The notes under the pieces were generated by a model that ran no database searches, was not told the origin of the DNA, and worked only from the letters and a program-made list of their open reading frames with translations. The translations under genes and the position numbers were made by a program. This document shows, in pieces, positions 16,924 through 24,479 of a DNA stretch of 64,000 bases. The first letter of the stretch is position 1; every line of letters begins with the position of its first letter. This DNA comes from Mesorhizobium sp. AR07 (GTDB lineage Bacteria; Pseudomonadota; Alphaproteobacteria; Rhizobiales; Rhizobiaceae), in assembly GCF_024746815.1 (NCBI RefSeq), contig NZ_CP080525.1, forward strand, positions 1,860,001 through 1,924,000, written 5' to 3'.

Positions 16924-17014
16924 TTTTTGTGCATGTCCCCGTTTTTGTGCATGTCAACCAAGACCGCTACGCACTTTTTGGGCGACATGCACCAGTCATA
17001 CATGCACCAGTCAT
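16924..17014 (+). repeat. Paired direct and inverted repeats in the DUF982 leader
   Basis: TTTTTGTGCATGTC occurs twice (16924-16937, 16942-16955) and ACATGCACCAGTCAT occurs twice in tandem (16985-16999, 17000-17014). The cores GTGCATGT and ACATGCAC are reverse complements, so the leader RNA could fold into alternative hairpins, or a protein could bind four sites. Confidence 0.75.
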
Positions 17015-17037
17015 GGAGACGACCGTTGATCGACAAG

Positions 17038-17262
17038 ATGTTTCCCCAACCGGTCCGGCTGAAATTTGCTCCCGAGCGCGAACGCGTGGTGCGCAGTACC
17101 TGGGAGGGCCTGGAATGTCTCGGCGACTGGCCGGCGAGCCAGGGCCGGCGCTACCGGGCGGCATTGCGCAGTTGTCGCGATGCGCTGGATGGCTGGACGC
17201 CGCCGGAAAAAGCGATGCGGGCAATGATCGACGCCGCACGCGAAGCGAAATTCCTCCAGTAG
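17038..17262 (+). CDS. DUF982 protein
   Basis: The product has 74 residues. RSTWEGLECLGDWPASQGRRYRAALRSCRDALDG followed by KAMRAMIDAAREA is the DUF982 core, a small family almost restricted to Rhizobiales and present in many copies per genome. Function is unknown. The ATG at 17038 has only a poor ribosome-binding site, and an upstream in-frame Met (17004) is possible. It is the first of two DUF982 genes 12 bases apart, probably cotranscribed from the EcfG-type site at 16886. Confidence 0.78.
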   Translation: MFPQPVRLKFAPERERVVRSTWEGLECLGDWPASQGRRYRAALRSCRDALDGWTPPEKAMRAMIDAAREAKFLQ

Positions 17263-17274
17263 CGGAACCAAGAG

Positions 17275-17520
17275 ATGACCGAGTTGATGCTGTCGACGCC
17301 GATGCGGATCAGGCCGCATGGCTCGGACACGATCCGCGACATCACCACGCTGAGGGACGCCAGCGAAATCCTGATCGACTGGCCCCAGGCCAAGCGCGGC
17401 CCGTTCTACCAGGCCGCGCGCGAACAGGTGGAAGCGGCGCTGGAAAACAAGGCCGGAGCGGCACAGGCCCAGAAAGCGTTCGCTGCCCTGTGCAACCATG
17501 CCGATGTACTGGTTAGATAG
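17275..17520 (+). CDS. DUF982 protein
   Basis: The product has 81 residues with the DUF982 pattern IRDITTLRDASEILIDWPQAKRGPFYQAAREQVEAAL ending in FAALCNHADVLV. It is only distantly similar to the preceding copy, so the pair is not a recent duplication. CCAAGAG precedes the ATG. DUF982 genes are small, numerous and uncharacterised; stress-linked expression is suggested only by the upstream promoter match. Confidence 0.82.
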   Translation: MTELMLSTPMRIRPHGSDTIRDITTLRDASEILIDWPQAKRGPFYQAAREQVEAALENKAGAAQAQKAFAALCNHADVLVR

Positions 17521-17548
17521 GTTTCCTCTGGTTTATCGGCGGGCCATC

Positions 17549-17566
17549 GGCGCGGCTGCCGCGCCT
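17549..17566. terminator. Short GC hairpin between converging genes
   Basis: GGCGCGGC and a matching GCCGCGCC lie 30 bases after the second DUF982 gene and directly before the stop of the converging secreted-protein gene. The stem is strong but no U-tract follows on the minus side; TTCTACT follows on the plus side. Confidence 0.35.
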
Positions 17567-17567
17567 T

Positions 17568-17867
17568 CTACTGTGCCGGCGGCTGGGCCGGCACTTCACC
17601 CGGTTTGATTACCGGCGTCCTGCCTTCATCCGGGGCCGGCGCGGCCATCCCTTGGTCACCGATGGCGGGCGGTGTCAGCACGCCACCGCAGTCATTGAGC
17701 TTGTCCGTCGGATTGTCGCCGCCAGGCTGCTGTTTGGCACCTTGCTCTGTCTGGACCCGGCATTTGTCGGCCCGCGGCGCCTGGTTGTCCTGAGGCTGAT
17801 CCGTCTGGGCCGCAGCCGGCGCGAGCGCCAGCATCAGGCTGAATGGCACGATGGCGAGAGTTCGCAT
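17568..17867 (-). CDS. Small secreted Pro/Gln-rich protein
   Basis: The product has 99 residues with a cleavable signal peptide (MRTLAIVPFSLMLALAPAAAQ). The mature part is low in hydrophobics and rich in Pro, Gln and Asp, with two cysteines (KCRVQ and NDCGGV) that could form a disulfide. GAAGGAGGCCGAG before the ATG at 17867 is a strong ribosome-binding site, so the longer frame to 17918 is rejected. It is likely periplasmic. I recognise no domain. Confidence 0.75.
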   Translation of the reverse strand: MRTLAIVPFSLMLALAPAAAQTDQPQDNQAPRADKCRVQTEQGAKQQPGGDNPTDKLNDCGGVLTPPAIGDQGMAAPAPDEGRTPVIKPGEVPAQPPAQ

Positions 17868-18032
17868 CTCGGCCTCCTTCTTGCTTTCACGACCGCCCGC
17901 GGCGGCCTTTCCCTTCACAGGGACAACGCCTGTCGACGGAAAAGGTTGGCCACTTCAGGCAGCAAAAGGGGGCGAGTTCAAGCGGTGCGCCCGAAGGTTC
18001 CTGCCCGTCGGTGAAATGACCGAGCCGACCCC

Positions 18033-19100
18033 TCAAGGGCCGAAGGACGGCTCGCTGTCGGCGGCCGGCAGTTCGCCGCCGAGCTGCGGAACGATGATCG
18101 ATTCGAGCGGCGCCGTCAGCGACCAGCTGACATGGCCCGGGCTGCGCTCGAGCACCGCCGAGCCGTTCAGCGATTGTGGCGCGACCCGTTGCAAGACGAC
18201 GGTGCCGAACCCCTTGCGCATGCTTTCCTCTCGCCGGTCCCCGGCATGGACCGGCATCGTCTCGTCCCAGACGAGATGGATTTCCCGCTTGCCCGAAACA
18301 CCGGCGGCGATCTGCCAGGTGATCTCGAGCCGCCCGACATCACTCGCCAGGGCGCCGTATTTGGAGGAGTTGGTGCCGAGTTCATGAAACGCCATGCCGA
18401 GATTTTGCACGGCGTTCGGCTGCAGGGTCAGCAGTGGTCCCGACAGCGACACCTGCTCCTCGTGGCCGAACGGCTTGAGTTGTTCCTGGATGAGGTCGAA
18501 GAGGCTGGCGCCCGCCCATTCCGAGTTCACCAGCAGGTCGTGCGACCGCGACAGCGCCATGATGCGGGAGCGGATGCGGTCTTCGAATTCGCGCGGATCG
18601 GTCGAGCGCTTGGTCGTCTCCCTGACCATCGAGAGGATCACCGCGAACTGGTTCTTGACGCGATGGTTCACCTCGCGCAGCAAAAGCCGGATCCTGCGTT
18701 CGCTCTCCTTGGTCGCGGTGATGTCGCGGGCGATCTTCGAAGCGCCGATGATCTCGCCCTCTGTATTTCTGATCGGCGAGACGGTCAGCGACACCGCAAT
18801 GATCCCGCCATCCTTGCGTCGCCGGATCGTCTCATAGCTGGCCACGAGTTCGCCATTGCGAACCCGGCCGATAATGTCGGCCTCCTCATCCCTGAGATGA
18901 TCGGGAATGAGCATCAGCACGGATCGGCCGACAGCCTCCTCGGCGGTGTAGCCGAACATGCGCTGCGCCGCCCCGTTCCAGCTGGTGATGACGCTGTTCA
19001 GGTCCTTGCTGATGATGGCATCGAAGGACGAATCGACAATCGCCGCCAGCCGTGCGTCGGCGGTTCCGATCAGACCATCGATGCTTGCCAATTCCGTCAT
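18033..19100 (-). CDS. PAS-domain HWE-family sensor histidine kinase
   Basis: The product has 355 residues with no membrane segment, so a cytoplasmic sensor. A PAS domain spans about 17-130 (SSFDAIISKDLNSVITSWNGAAQRMFGYTAEEAVG). The HWE dimerisation box EVNHRVKNQFAVILSMV carries His146 as phospho-acceptor, the N box is FHELGTNSSKYGAL (Asn244), and the G1 box has LVWDE, the W-x-E that names the family. HWE kinases are abundant in Rhizobiales and often feed the PhyR/EcfG general stress response. No response regulator is adjacent, so the partner is unknown. GGGAGAAGGTGGGCA precedes the ATG. Confidence 0.93.
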   Translation of the reverse strand: MTELASIDGLIGTADARLAAIVDSSFDAIISKDLNSVITSWNGAAQRMFGYTAEEAVGRSVLMLIPDHLRDEEADIIGRVRNGELVASYETIRRRKDGGIIAVSLTVSPIRNTEGEIIGASKIARDITATKESERRIRLLLREVNHRVKNQFAVILSMVRETTKRSTDPREFEDRIRSRIMALSRSHDLLVNSEWAGASLFDLIQEQLKPFGHEEQVSLSGPLLTLQPNAVQNLGMAFHELGTNSSKYGALASDVGRLEITWQIAAGVSGKREIHLVWDETMPVHAGDRREESMRKGFGTVVLQRVAPQSLNGSAVLERSPGHVSWSLTAPLESIIVPQLGGELPAADSEPSFGP

Positions 19101-19336
19101 TGCCCACCTTCTCCCGCCACGCCGCCTTCAGAACTCACGTGACGGATTGCGCCCATGCCCAGCAATGCGTGGTGGGGTGTTTGGTTGCAATCGGCGCGAA
19201 GCATTCCGCATCTGCGGTCGAGAGCAGCGCTATTCAGGAGTGTGCTCGGGCATCCGCGGCCACGGGCACCCTGGTACGGGGGTACAAAACCAGCACCCCA
19301 GACCGGCTCGACAGGCGACGGGCCGGGCAACCTGCC

Positions 19337-19876
19337 TCAACGGCCATAAAGTCCGATCTCGTCGAACTGGAGCGGGCCTGAAAATCCCTCGCTCTTGCCG
19401 CCGTCGCCGACCTGTTTCTTCAGCGCCGCGTCAAGCTTTTTGCCGTCGTGCCCGTTCGGGTCGATGGTCGCATTGACTAGTTCGTCGAGCGAGATGCCGA
19501 GCTTGTCCAACCCCAGTCTCTTTTCGATCTGGAGGATGACTAGCGAGGAGCCGGGTTTCGCTATCAGCGCCTCGACAGCTCTCCGGATGTCCGCGCCGTA
19601 GGCAACCATAGACGTGTAATCGCTTTGCCTGATGCCGAATTCCTCGCCCAGGCGTTCGATCAGCCTGACCTTCTCCGCCGTCGGATCGACCCTATTCACA
19701 CTGAACATATCGGAAATTTTTACCTGCGCCAGTGTAAGAGGCGAACCGGCACCAGTTCCGGCGAGGCCGGAAACGCCGCCGGTATCGGCGAGGCTGTCGC
19801 CGACGGACCTTGCCAAGGGGCTGGGCTGCTGCAGGATCAGCAAGGCCGTGGTGTTGACCGGAAATACCGAAGACAT
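19337..19876 (-). CDS. Conserved-looking protein of unknown function
   Basis: The product has 179 residues: a Ser/Gly/Ala-rich N-terminal 60 and an ordered helical C-terminal part (AEKVRLIERLGEEFGIRQSDYTSMVAYGADIRRAVEAL, LQIEKRLGLDKLGISLDELVNATIDPNG). There is no signal peptide or membrane helix. The start is uncertain: the ATG at 19876 has GGGCG close upstream, while the frame runs on to 20086. I do not recognise the family. The 236-base gap to the kinase gene holds no gene I can support. Confidence 0.62.
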   Translation of the reverse strand: MSSVFPVNTTALLILQQPSPLARSVGDSLADTGGVSGLAGTGAGSPLTLAQVKISDMFSVNRVDPTAEKVRLIERLGEEFGIRQSDYTSMVAYGADIRRAVEALIAKPGSSLVILQIEKRLGLDKLGISLDELVNATIDPNGHDGKKLDAALKKQVGDGGKSEGFSGPLQFDEIGLYGR

Positions 19877-20048
19877 CGCCCTGCCCACTGACCGGCCGCG
19901 TTCCACATCGAACGGCGCGCCGGGAATCCAAGCCAAGGCATCATGCCCATGCCACCATGTTTTGACGGAACATGGTGGAGACTTTCTTAACGAGATGAGA
20001 GTGCTAACCCGTTCGAACGCCGCGTGACGATGGCTCAGCCAGGCCGGG

Positions 20049-20267
20049 TCAGCCAGCCTCGATCCCGTCCTCGTCAGGCGGGGCAAGGGGCGGATCGGCC
20101 GAAGCGTCCCTTTGCGGACAATCCTCGTAGCGGTGATTGCGACCGCCGCAGAAGGAGCAGCACATCGCCTCGCGATCCTCGTTTCCGGGCCGCCATTGCG
20201 GCATTTCGTAGGGCTTCCTGCTGTCCATCCCCAGCAATGCGCGACGCCGCATTTGGTTGCGCTGCAA
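20049..20267 (-). CDS. Small protein with a CCHC zinc knuckle
   Basis: The frame has 72 residues; the true start may be Met14 (MDSRKPYEMPQW). Residues 37-50 read C-S-F-C-G-G-R-N-H-R-Y-E-D-C, exactly CX2CX4HX4C, the zinc knuckle of retroviral nucleocapsid and eukaryotic RNA-binding proteins. The rest is polar: a WRPGNEDRE lead-in and an acidic, Pro-rich tail. Zinc binding is a fair prediction; single-stranded nucleic acid binding is inference from the motif. No overlapping gene competes for this DNA on the other strand. The ribosome-binding site is not obvious. Confidence 0.55.
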   Translation of the reverse strand: MQRNQMRRRALLGMDSRKPYEMPQWRPGNEDREAMCCSFCGGRNHRYEDCPQRDASADPPLAPPDEDGIEAG

Positions 20268-20383
20268 AAAGCCGGTCAGACGGCTGTTGCGGAACCACCG
20301 GCCGAGATGCGAGTTTCGCCTGACACGCTCGCCCGAGCTACGTAAAACGCCCGAGGTACGTGAAGCGCCCTAGGTAACCGCCA

Positions 20384-20677
20384 ATGCCCATCCGCCGACT
20401 TGTTTTGATGACAGCAGCGATCCTGCTTGCCGTGACCAGCCTCGCCGAGGCCCGTCCCGACACCCGAACTATGGGTTGCGGGCAACTGCAGCAGTTGATC
20501 CAGAGCGACCACGCGGTGGTATTGACCACCGGCCCCAACACCTATGACCGCTATGTCAGGCAGTTCGGCAACGAATGCGACTGGCCGGAGGTGCCGATGT
20601 CGGCCTATGTCCCGACCCGTGACGGCCACTGCCCGGTCTACCGCTGCGAGGAGCCGGTCAACAACTTCCCGAACTGA
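20384..20677 (+). CDS. Small secreted cysteine-containing protein
   Basis: The product has 97 residues with a clear signal peptide (RRLVLMTAAILLAVTSLAEA) and a mature domain of about 75 residues with four cysteines (MGCGQL, NECDW, GHCPVYRCEEP), enough for two disulfides. The GCGQLQQLIQSDHAVVLTTGPNTYDRYV stretch looks conserved. It is probably periplasmic. Family and function are not recognised. The ribosome-binding site is weak, but the signal peptide supports the start. It lies 87 bases upstream of a tRNA gene. Confidence 0.75.
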   Translation: MPIRRLVLMTAAILLAVTSLAEARPDTRTMGCGQLQQLIQSDHAVVLTTGPNTYDRYVRQFGNECDWPEVPMSAYVPTRDGHCPVYRCEEPVNNFPN

Positions 20678-20764
20678 TGCCGTTGCCGGCCACGCATCTT
20701 TGCCGCCGCAATGCGTTGATCCCGGCGCACGAACCGGCTACGGGTGTGGGCGCAAGTTGCATTT

Positions 20765-20838
20765 TCCCGCTTCGTCTAATGGTAGGACAGCGCCCTTTGA
20801 AGGCGTGAATCGTGGTTCGAGCCCATGAGCGGGAACCA
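20765..20838 (+). tRNA. tRNA-Gln (anticodon TTG) with a tRNA-Glu-like body
   Basis: The acceptor stem TCCCGCT/AGCGGGA pairs fully, with discriminator A and an encoded CCA (20836-20838). The D arm is GTC-TAATGGTAG-GAC. The anticodon arm GCGCC-CTTTGAA-GGCGT places TTG at positions 34-36. The T arm CGTGG-TTCGAGC-CCATG is canonical. The body (TTCGTCTA...GGACA.CGCCCTTT) is much closer to bacterial tRNA-Glu than to usual tRNA-Gln. A toxin-antitoxin pair follows 18 bases later on the other strand. Confidence 0.85.
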
Positions 20839-20855
20839 GCAATTTCAAGAGATGG

Positions 20856-21173
20856 CTAGCCGGCGAGCCGCGTCTCGTTCTCCTCGACGCCAAGTGCCTC
20901 CTCTACGGCCTTGGGGTTTTTCTCGATGACGGTGAGATAGGCACGCACCGCGCTGTCGGGCGCGGACCGGCCCTGCTCCCAATCGCGCAGGCGAGCAAGA
21001 CCGAAGCCGAACCGGGCGGCGAACGCCTCCTGGTTGAGGTGGAGGACCTTGCGGATCGCGCGGACGTCCACCCGCTCTGGCACATGGATCACGGCCCCGT
21101 CAGTATCCCCCCCGGCGAACGCGATGGCGTCGTCGAGGCCGGCCTTGATCTTGTTGAACGCGCTCTTGCTCAT
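20856..21173 (-). CDS. XRE-family antitoxin (HigA/NadS type)
   Basis: The product has 105 residues with a C-terminal-half helix-turn-helix: VPERVDVRAIRKVLHLNQEAFAARFGFGLARLRDWEQGRSAPDSAVRAYLTVI. This is the Cro/C1-type domain of antitoxins encoded downstream of RelE-like toxins. The ATG at 21173 overlaps the toxin stop (ATGA), so toxin is first and antitoxin second, as in higBA. It should bind and neutralise the toxin and repress the operon through the palindromes at 21527-21574. It sits right beside a tRNA gene, a common site of horizontally acquired modules. Confidence 0.88.
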   Translation of the reverse strand: MSKSAFNKIKAGLDDAIAFAGGDTDGAVIHVPERVDVRAIRKVLHLNQEAFAARFGFGLARLRDWEQGRSAPDSAVRAYLTVIEKNPKAVEEALGVEENETRLAG

Positions 21174-21517
21174 TTCGCTTTTTCCTTTCCGTAGGTGTCG
21201 ACGAGGATCTTCGTCAGCTTTGCGAGGTCGTTGCACTCGGCCTTCGATAGATTGTCCTTCTCGCCCTTGCCGAACACGGTCAGCAGGAACACCGGAATGT
21301 CCTCGCCGCCGAATACGGTCACGATCCGATAGCCGCCGCTTTTGCCATGCCCGCGACCGGCAACACGGAACTTCCGGCAGCCGCCGGTGCCCTTCATCAC
21401 TTTGCCGAACTGAGGGTCGCCTCCGAGGAGTTCGACAATCTCTGCCCGCTCTTCTTCGGACATGCCGGCAGCATGGGCGGCGGAAAGATATGCGGGCGTT
21501 TCGACGACAGTGTGCAT
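21170..21517 (-). CDS. RelE/HigB-like toxin
   Basis: The product has 115 residues of the RelE/ParE-fold type (HigB/NadS-partner branch): VVETPAYLSAAHAAGMSEEERAEIVELLGGDP, then GCRKFRVAGRGHGKSGGYRIVTVFGG and FLLTVFGKGEKDNLSKAE. The basic Arg/Lys-rich strand and the final aromatic/Lys segment correspond to the ribosome-dependent mRNA interferase active site. The frame opens at 21550, inside the operator, so the ATG at 21517 is chosen. It is the first gene of a two-gene operon with the XRE antitoxin. Confidence 0.87.
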   Translation of the reverse strand: MHTVVETPAYLSAAHAAGMSEEERAEIVELLGGDPQFGKVMKGTGGCRKFRVAGRGHGKSGGYRIVTVFGGEDIPVFLLTVFGKGEKDNLSKAECNDLAKLTKILVDTYGKEKAK

Positions 21518-21526
21518 GGCCAATAC

Positions 21527-21541
21527 TACGGAATTTCCGTA
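21527..21541. promoter_or_regulatory. Palindromic operator 1 of the toxin-antitoxin operon
   Basis: TACGGAA-T-TTCCGTA is a perfect 15-base palindrome ten bases upstream of the toxin start. It shares the TACGGA half-site with operator 2, as expected for antitoxin binding. Confidence 0.7.
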
Positions 21542-21555
21542 ATAAATCAACCAAA

Positions 21556-21574
21556 ACTACGGATACCCCGTAGT
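21556..21574. promoter_or_regulatory. Palindromic operator 2 of the toxin-antitoxin operon
   Basis: ACTACGG and CCGTAGT flank a five-base spacer. With operator 1 it forms a tandem pair spanning the likely promoter, the usual arrangement for autoregulated higBA-type modules. Confidence 0.7.
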
Positions 21575-21657
21575 TCGCTTACGCAGCTGTTCCCCTGAAA
21601 CCATTTCGCGGACCCTGCGTTGATGCCTGGGGCACCGTCAGACACAGGAGACATTCC

Positions 21658-21864
21658 ATGACCGTCAACTGCCGCATATCGATCGACAACCGGCCGGAAG
21701 CCACCGATGCCGTCTTCCAGGCGGTTCCCCGGATCGGCGAAAGCGTTTCCCCGTCGATCAACGGAAATGCGCAGGATTTGCGGGTATCGCGTGTCGTGCA
21801 TGTCACGAATGGCAGCCTGGAGGGTGCCGCTATCGTCGTCGAAGTGACGACCAACATCCTGTAG
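21658..21864 (+). CDS. Small protein of unknown function
   Basis: The product has 68 residues and is beta-rich (CRISIDNRPEATDAVFQAVPRIGESVS, LRVSRVVHVTNG, AAIVVEVTTNIL). ACAGGAGACATTCC before the ATG is a strong ribosome-binding site. The pattern of short strands around INGNAQDLRVSRVVH suggests a small barrel, but I cannot name it. There is no signal peptide. It stands alone between the toxin-antitoxin promoter and the converging RHH-like gene. Confidence 0.65.
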   Translation: MTVNCRISIDNRPEATDAVFQAVPRIGESVSPSINGNAQDLRVSRVVHVTNGSLEGAAIVVEVTTNIL

Positions 21865-21928
21865 AATCGAGAGCGGGCCCCGGCCTGTCGGCCGGCGGCC
21901 TGCTACTGGCTGACCAGCGCGGTTGCAA

Positions 21929-22168
21929 CTAATCCTTGCCGCCCTCGGCAATCCCATTACCGTCGGTGGGCAAGATTCCGTAGTCTTGCGACTTCACCCC
22001 TTGCTCCGCCGTCAGGAACCCATCCGAGGCAAGGCCCCGCCGCAGCAGCTCTCTGACCGCGGCCGAGCGGCTCGGCATGCGCTTATCGTATCGCCAGTTT
22101 TCCAGCGCGGCCAGTTCGTCTGCCGTCTGCATGATCTGCAGTCGTTCCGGGCGTTCCAGTTCAGCCAT
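21929..22168 (-). CDS. Ribbon-helix-helix-like small DNA-binding protein
   Basis: The product has 79 residues. The first half (ERLQIMQTADELAALENWRYDKRMPSRSAAVRELLRRGLA) has the beta-turn-helix-S/T-R-S-x-A-x-R-x-L-L-R-R pattern of ribbon-helix-helix proteins. The second half is an acidic tail. GAGGAAGCGCC precedes the ATG. Upstream, AGTATCTACCTCAC and AGGATACACCTCAT (about 22204-22245) look like repeated half-sites, so autoregulation is plausible. No toxin gene is adjacent, so it is not clearly an antitoxin. Confidence 0.72.
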   Translation of the reverse strand: MAELERPERLQIMQTADELAALENWRYDKRMPSRSAAVRELLRRGLASDGFLTAEQGVKSQDYGILPTDGNGIAEGGKD

Positions 22169-22438
22169 GGCGCTTCCTCGCTCAGGACCAAGAATACGTT
22201 GAGTTAGTATCTACCTCACTCGGCTTATAATTAGGATACACCTCATAACGCGTCAAGACCCTGCGATGGGTGAACAGCGCATCACACACATGATGAGCAT
22301 CAAACGCCGGCTGCGCATTTGTGTAACTATGCTAACCAACTGATTTATATCGATAATTTATAGATTTCACTTGCCATTGCGTAGCGCCTGACGCATGGTG
22401 GAATCTGAACAGAAAACCGTTCCCTTTGGGAGGTTTCG

Positions 22439-22747
22439 ATGCGGTATGATTATTCGGCACGCCTGCGCGATGACGTCAGTTCAGCCGTACAGACGGCATT
22501 CAAGACGGCGGGCATTGTCAACATCACGGTGGTGGCTGAACAGGTCAGGGTCAGGAATCTTGCCGAAAACGTCGCCCTCGAGGACATTGAACATCTGGTC
22601 CTGCAGGCTGCGCAACTCATTGGCGCGGCAATCGAATTCGACGGATTGAGCAACGGGTTGGCCCTGCTCGAAGATGGCCGCGCTGACGATCACGGCGAGC
22701 GCTCGAGCACGCCGCTCGATCTGGCTTATCCAATTTCGATCCAGTAG
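22439..22747 (+). CDS. Small protein of unknown function
   Basis: The product has 102 residues: RLRDDVSSAVQTAFKTAGIVNITVVAEQVRVRNLAENVALEDIEHLVLQAAQLIGAAIEFD reads as an alternating helix-strand-helix domain, followed by a polar tail. TTTGGGAGGTTTCG before the ATG is a strong ribosome-binding site. The 270 bases upstream are unusually AT-rich (TTTATATCGATAATTTATAG) and must hold its promoter. I do not recognise the family. Confidence 0.68.
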   Translation: MRYDYSARLRDDVSSAVQTAFKTAGIVNITVVAEQVRVRNLAENVALEDIEHLVLQAAQLIGAAIEFDGLSNGLALLEDGRADDHGERSSTPLDLAYPISIQ

Positions 22748-22783
22748 AGCAATTCCGGGAAAAAGAGCAATTTTGGGAAAAGT

Positions 22784-22902
22784 GTGAGGCCCTGCCGATG
22801 CGGAGCGGCGCGCGGCTGGCCGGCGCGCTCGGTGTCACGCCCTATGCCGTCAATCGCGACGCGGCGGAACGGCTGTGGGAATTGAGCGAGCGGCTGCTAT
22901 AG
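22784..22902 (+). pseudogene. C-terminal remnant of a short-chain dehydrogenase
   Basis: The frame reads EALPMRSGARLAGALGVTPYAV then NRDAAERLWELSERLL and a stop. The ending GV(T/A)PYA(V/L)xxxxAERLWELSxxLL is the C-terminus of retinol-dehydrogenase-type SDR proteins. Nothing upstream continues the protein: GCAATTCC-type repeat sequence precedes it directly. It is read as the tail of a deleted gene. Confidence 0.5.
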
Positions 22903-22910
22903 TCTGGTGA

Positions 22911-23936
<1,026 letters not shown>

Positions 23937-23946
23937 GCGCCCTCCA

Positions 23947-23993
23947 AGCATGATCCCGGAAAGTGGAATCCGGTTTTCGCTGGAGATCATGCT
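23947..23993. repeat. Palindromic repeat with AGCATGATC ends
   Basis: AGCATGATC (23947-23955) and GATCATGCT (23985-23993) enclose CCGGAAAGTGGAATCCGGTTTTC. Elements of this look are scattered in rhizobial genomes. It lies 11 bases after the aldo/keto reductase stop and may act in 3'-end formation. Confidence 0.6.
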
Positions 23994-24107
23994 CAAACAA
24001 GAGATATCCAGTGCGCCCGCCACTGAATCTTACGAATTTGTATTCCAGCGGAAATGCGCGGGAAACATAAATGGGTCATTGCTTCGGGGGAGAACGGAGT
24101 TATCTCG

Positions 24108-24359
24108 ATGAACAGGATCGCTGAAATCTTCTGGATTGCGTTCGCGCTGGTTCTAGGCGTGGCACTTGCAGTCGTCGCGGTACCGATCGTTGCCGTCGTT
24201 TGCTTTTTGGCGCTCGCGCTTCCCGTGGCAATGCGGAGGGTTCGTCGGCACCGCGATTGCGGCGATGTCGTTTCTCCCTCCACTCGAAAAGGCCCGGCTG
24301 ATCGGTCCCGTGTTCCTCCGACCATAGAGACGACCTACACCGTCGTTGGGCAATCGTAG
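24108..24359 (+). CDS. Small membrane protein of unknown function
   Basis: The product has 83 residues: one long hydrophobic region (IFWIAFALVLGVALAVVAVPIVAVVCFLALALPVAM), probably a helical hairpin, then a basic, polar tail (RRVRRHRDCG...TYTVVGQS). GAACGGAG upstream of the ATG at 24108 supports this start over the longer frame. Family is not recognised. Confidence 0.6.
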   Translation: MNRIAEIFWIAFALVLGVALAVVAVPIVAVVCFLALALPVAMRRVRRHRDCGDVVSPSTRKGPADRSRVPPTIETTYTVVGQS

Positions 24360-24479
24360 CCTGTGAGTGTCTCTGCGCTTGCGACAACGGTCGCTGCCGC
24401 CATTGCGCCGGATACGTTTCGGACGTTGCCGCATCGAACTGGTATCCTGGGTATCGTCCGCAACAAAAAGCATCAATGA

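Noticed and set aside
16921..17014. Possible CRISPR-like array of short repeats
   Set aside because: Only two plus two copies with spacers of a few bases; no cas genes in the window.
15836..17036. Upstream extension of the DoxX frame
   Set aside because: It reads antisense through the GFA and DUF3606 genes; the start at 15836 has GGAGAA and the family N-terminus.
19141..19336. Possible small gene related to the CCHC protein start (CNQTPHHALLGM against RNQMRRRALLGM)
   Set aside because: The similarity covers about a dozen residues and no knuckle follows; too short to support a gene or remnant.
20291..20315. GGAAC-N16-AGTT upstream of the small secreted protein at 20384
   Set aside because: It overlaps the coding region or leader of the CCHC gene on the other strand, has the weaker AGTT box and is expected a few times by chance; not listed as a promoter.
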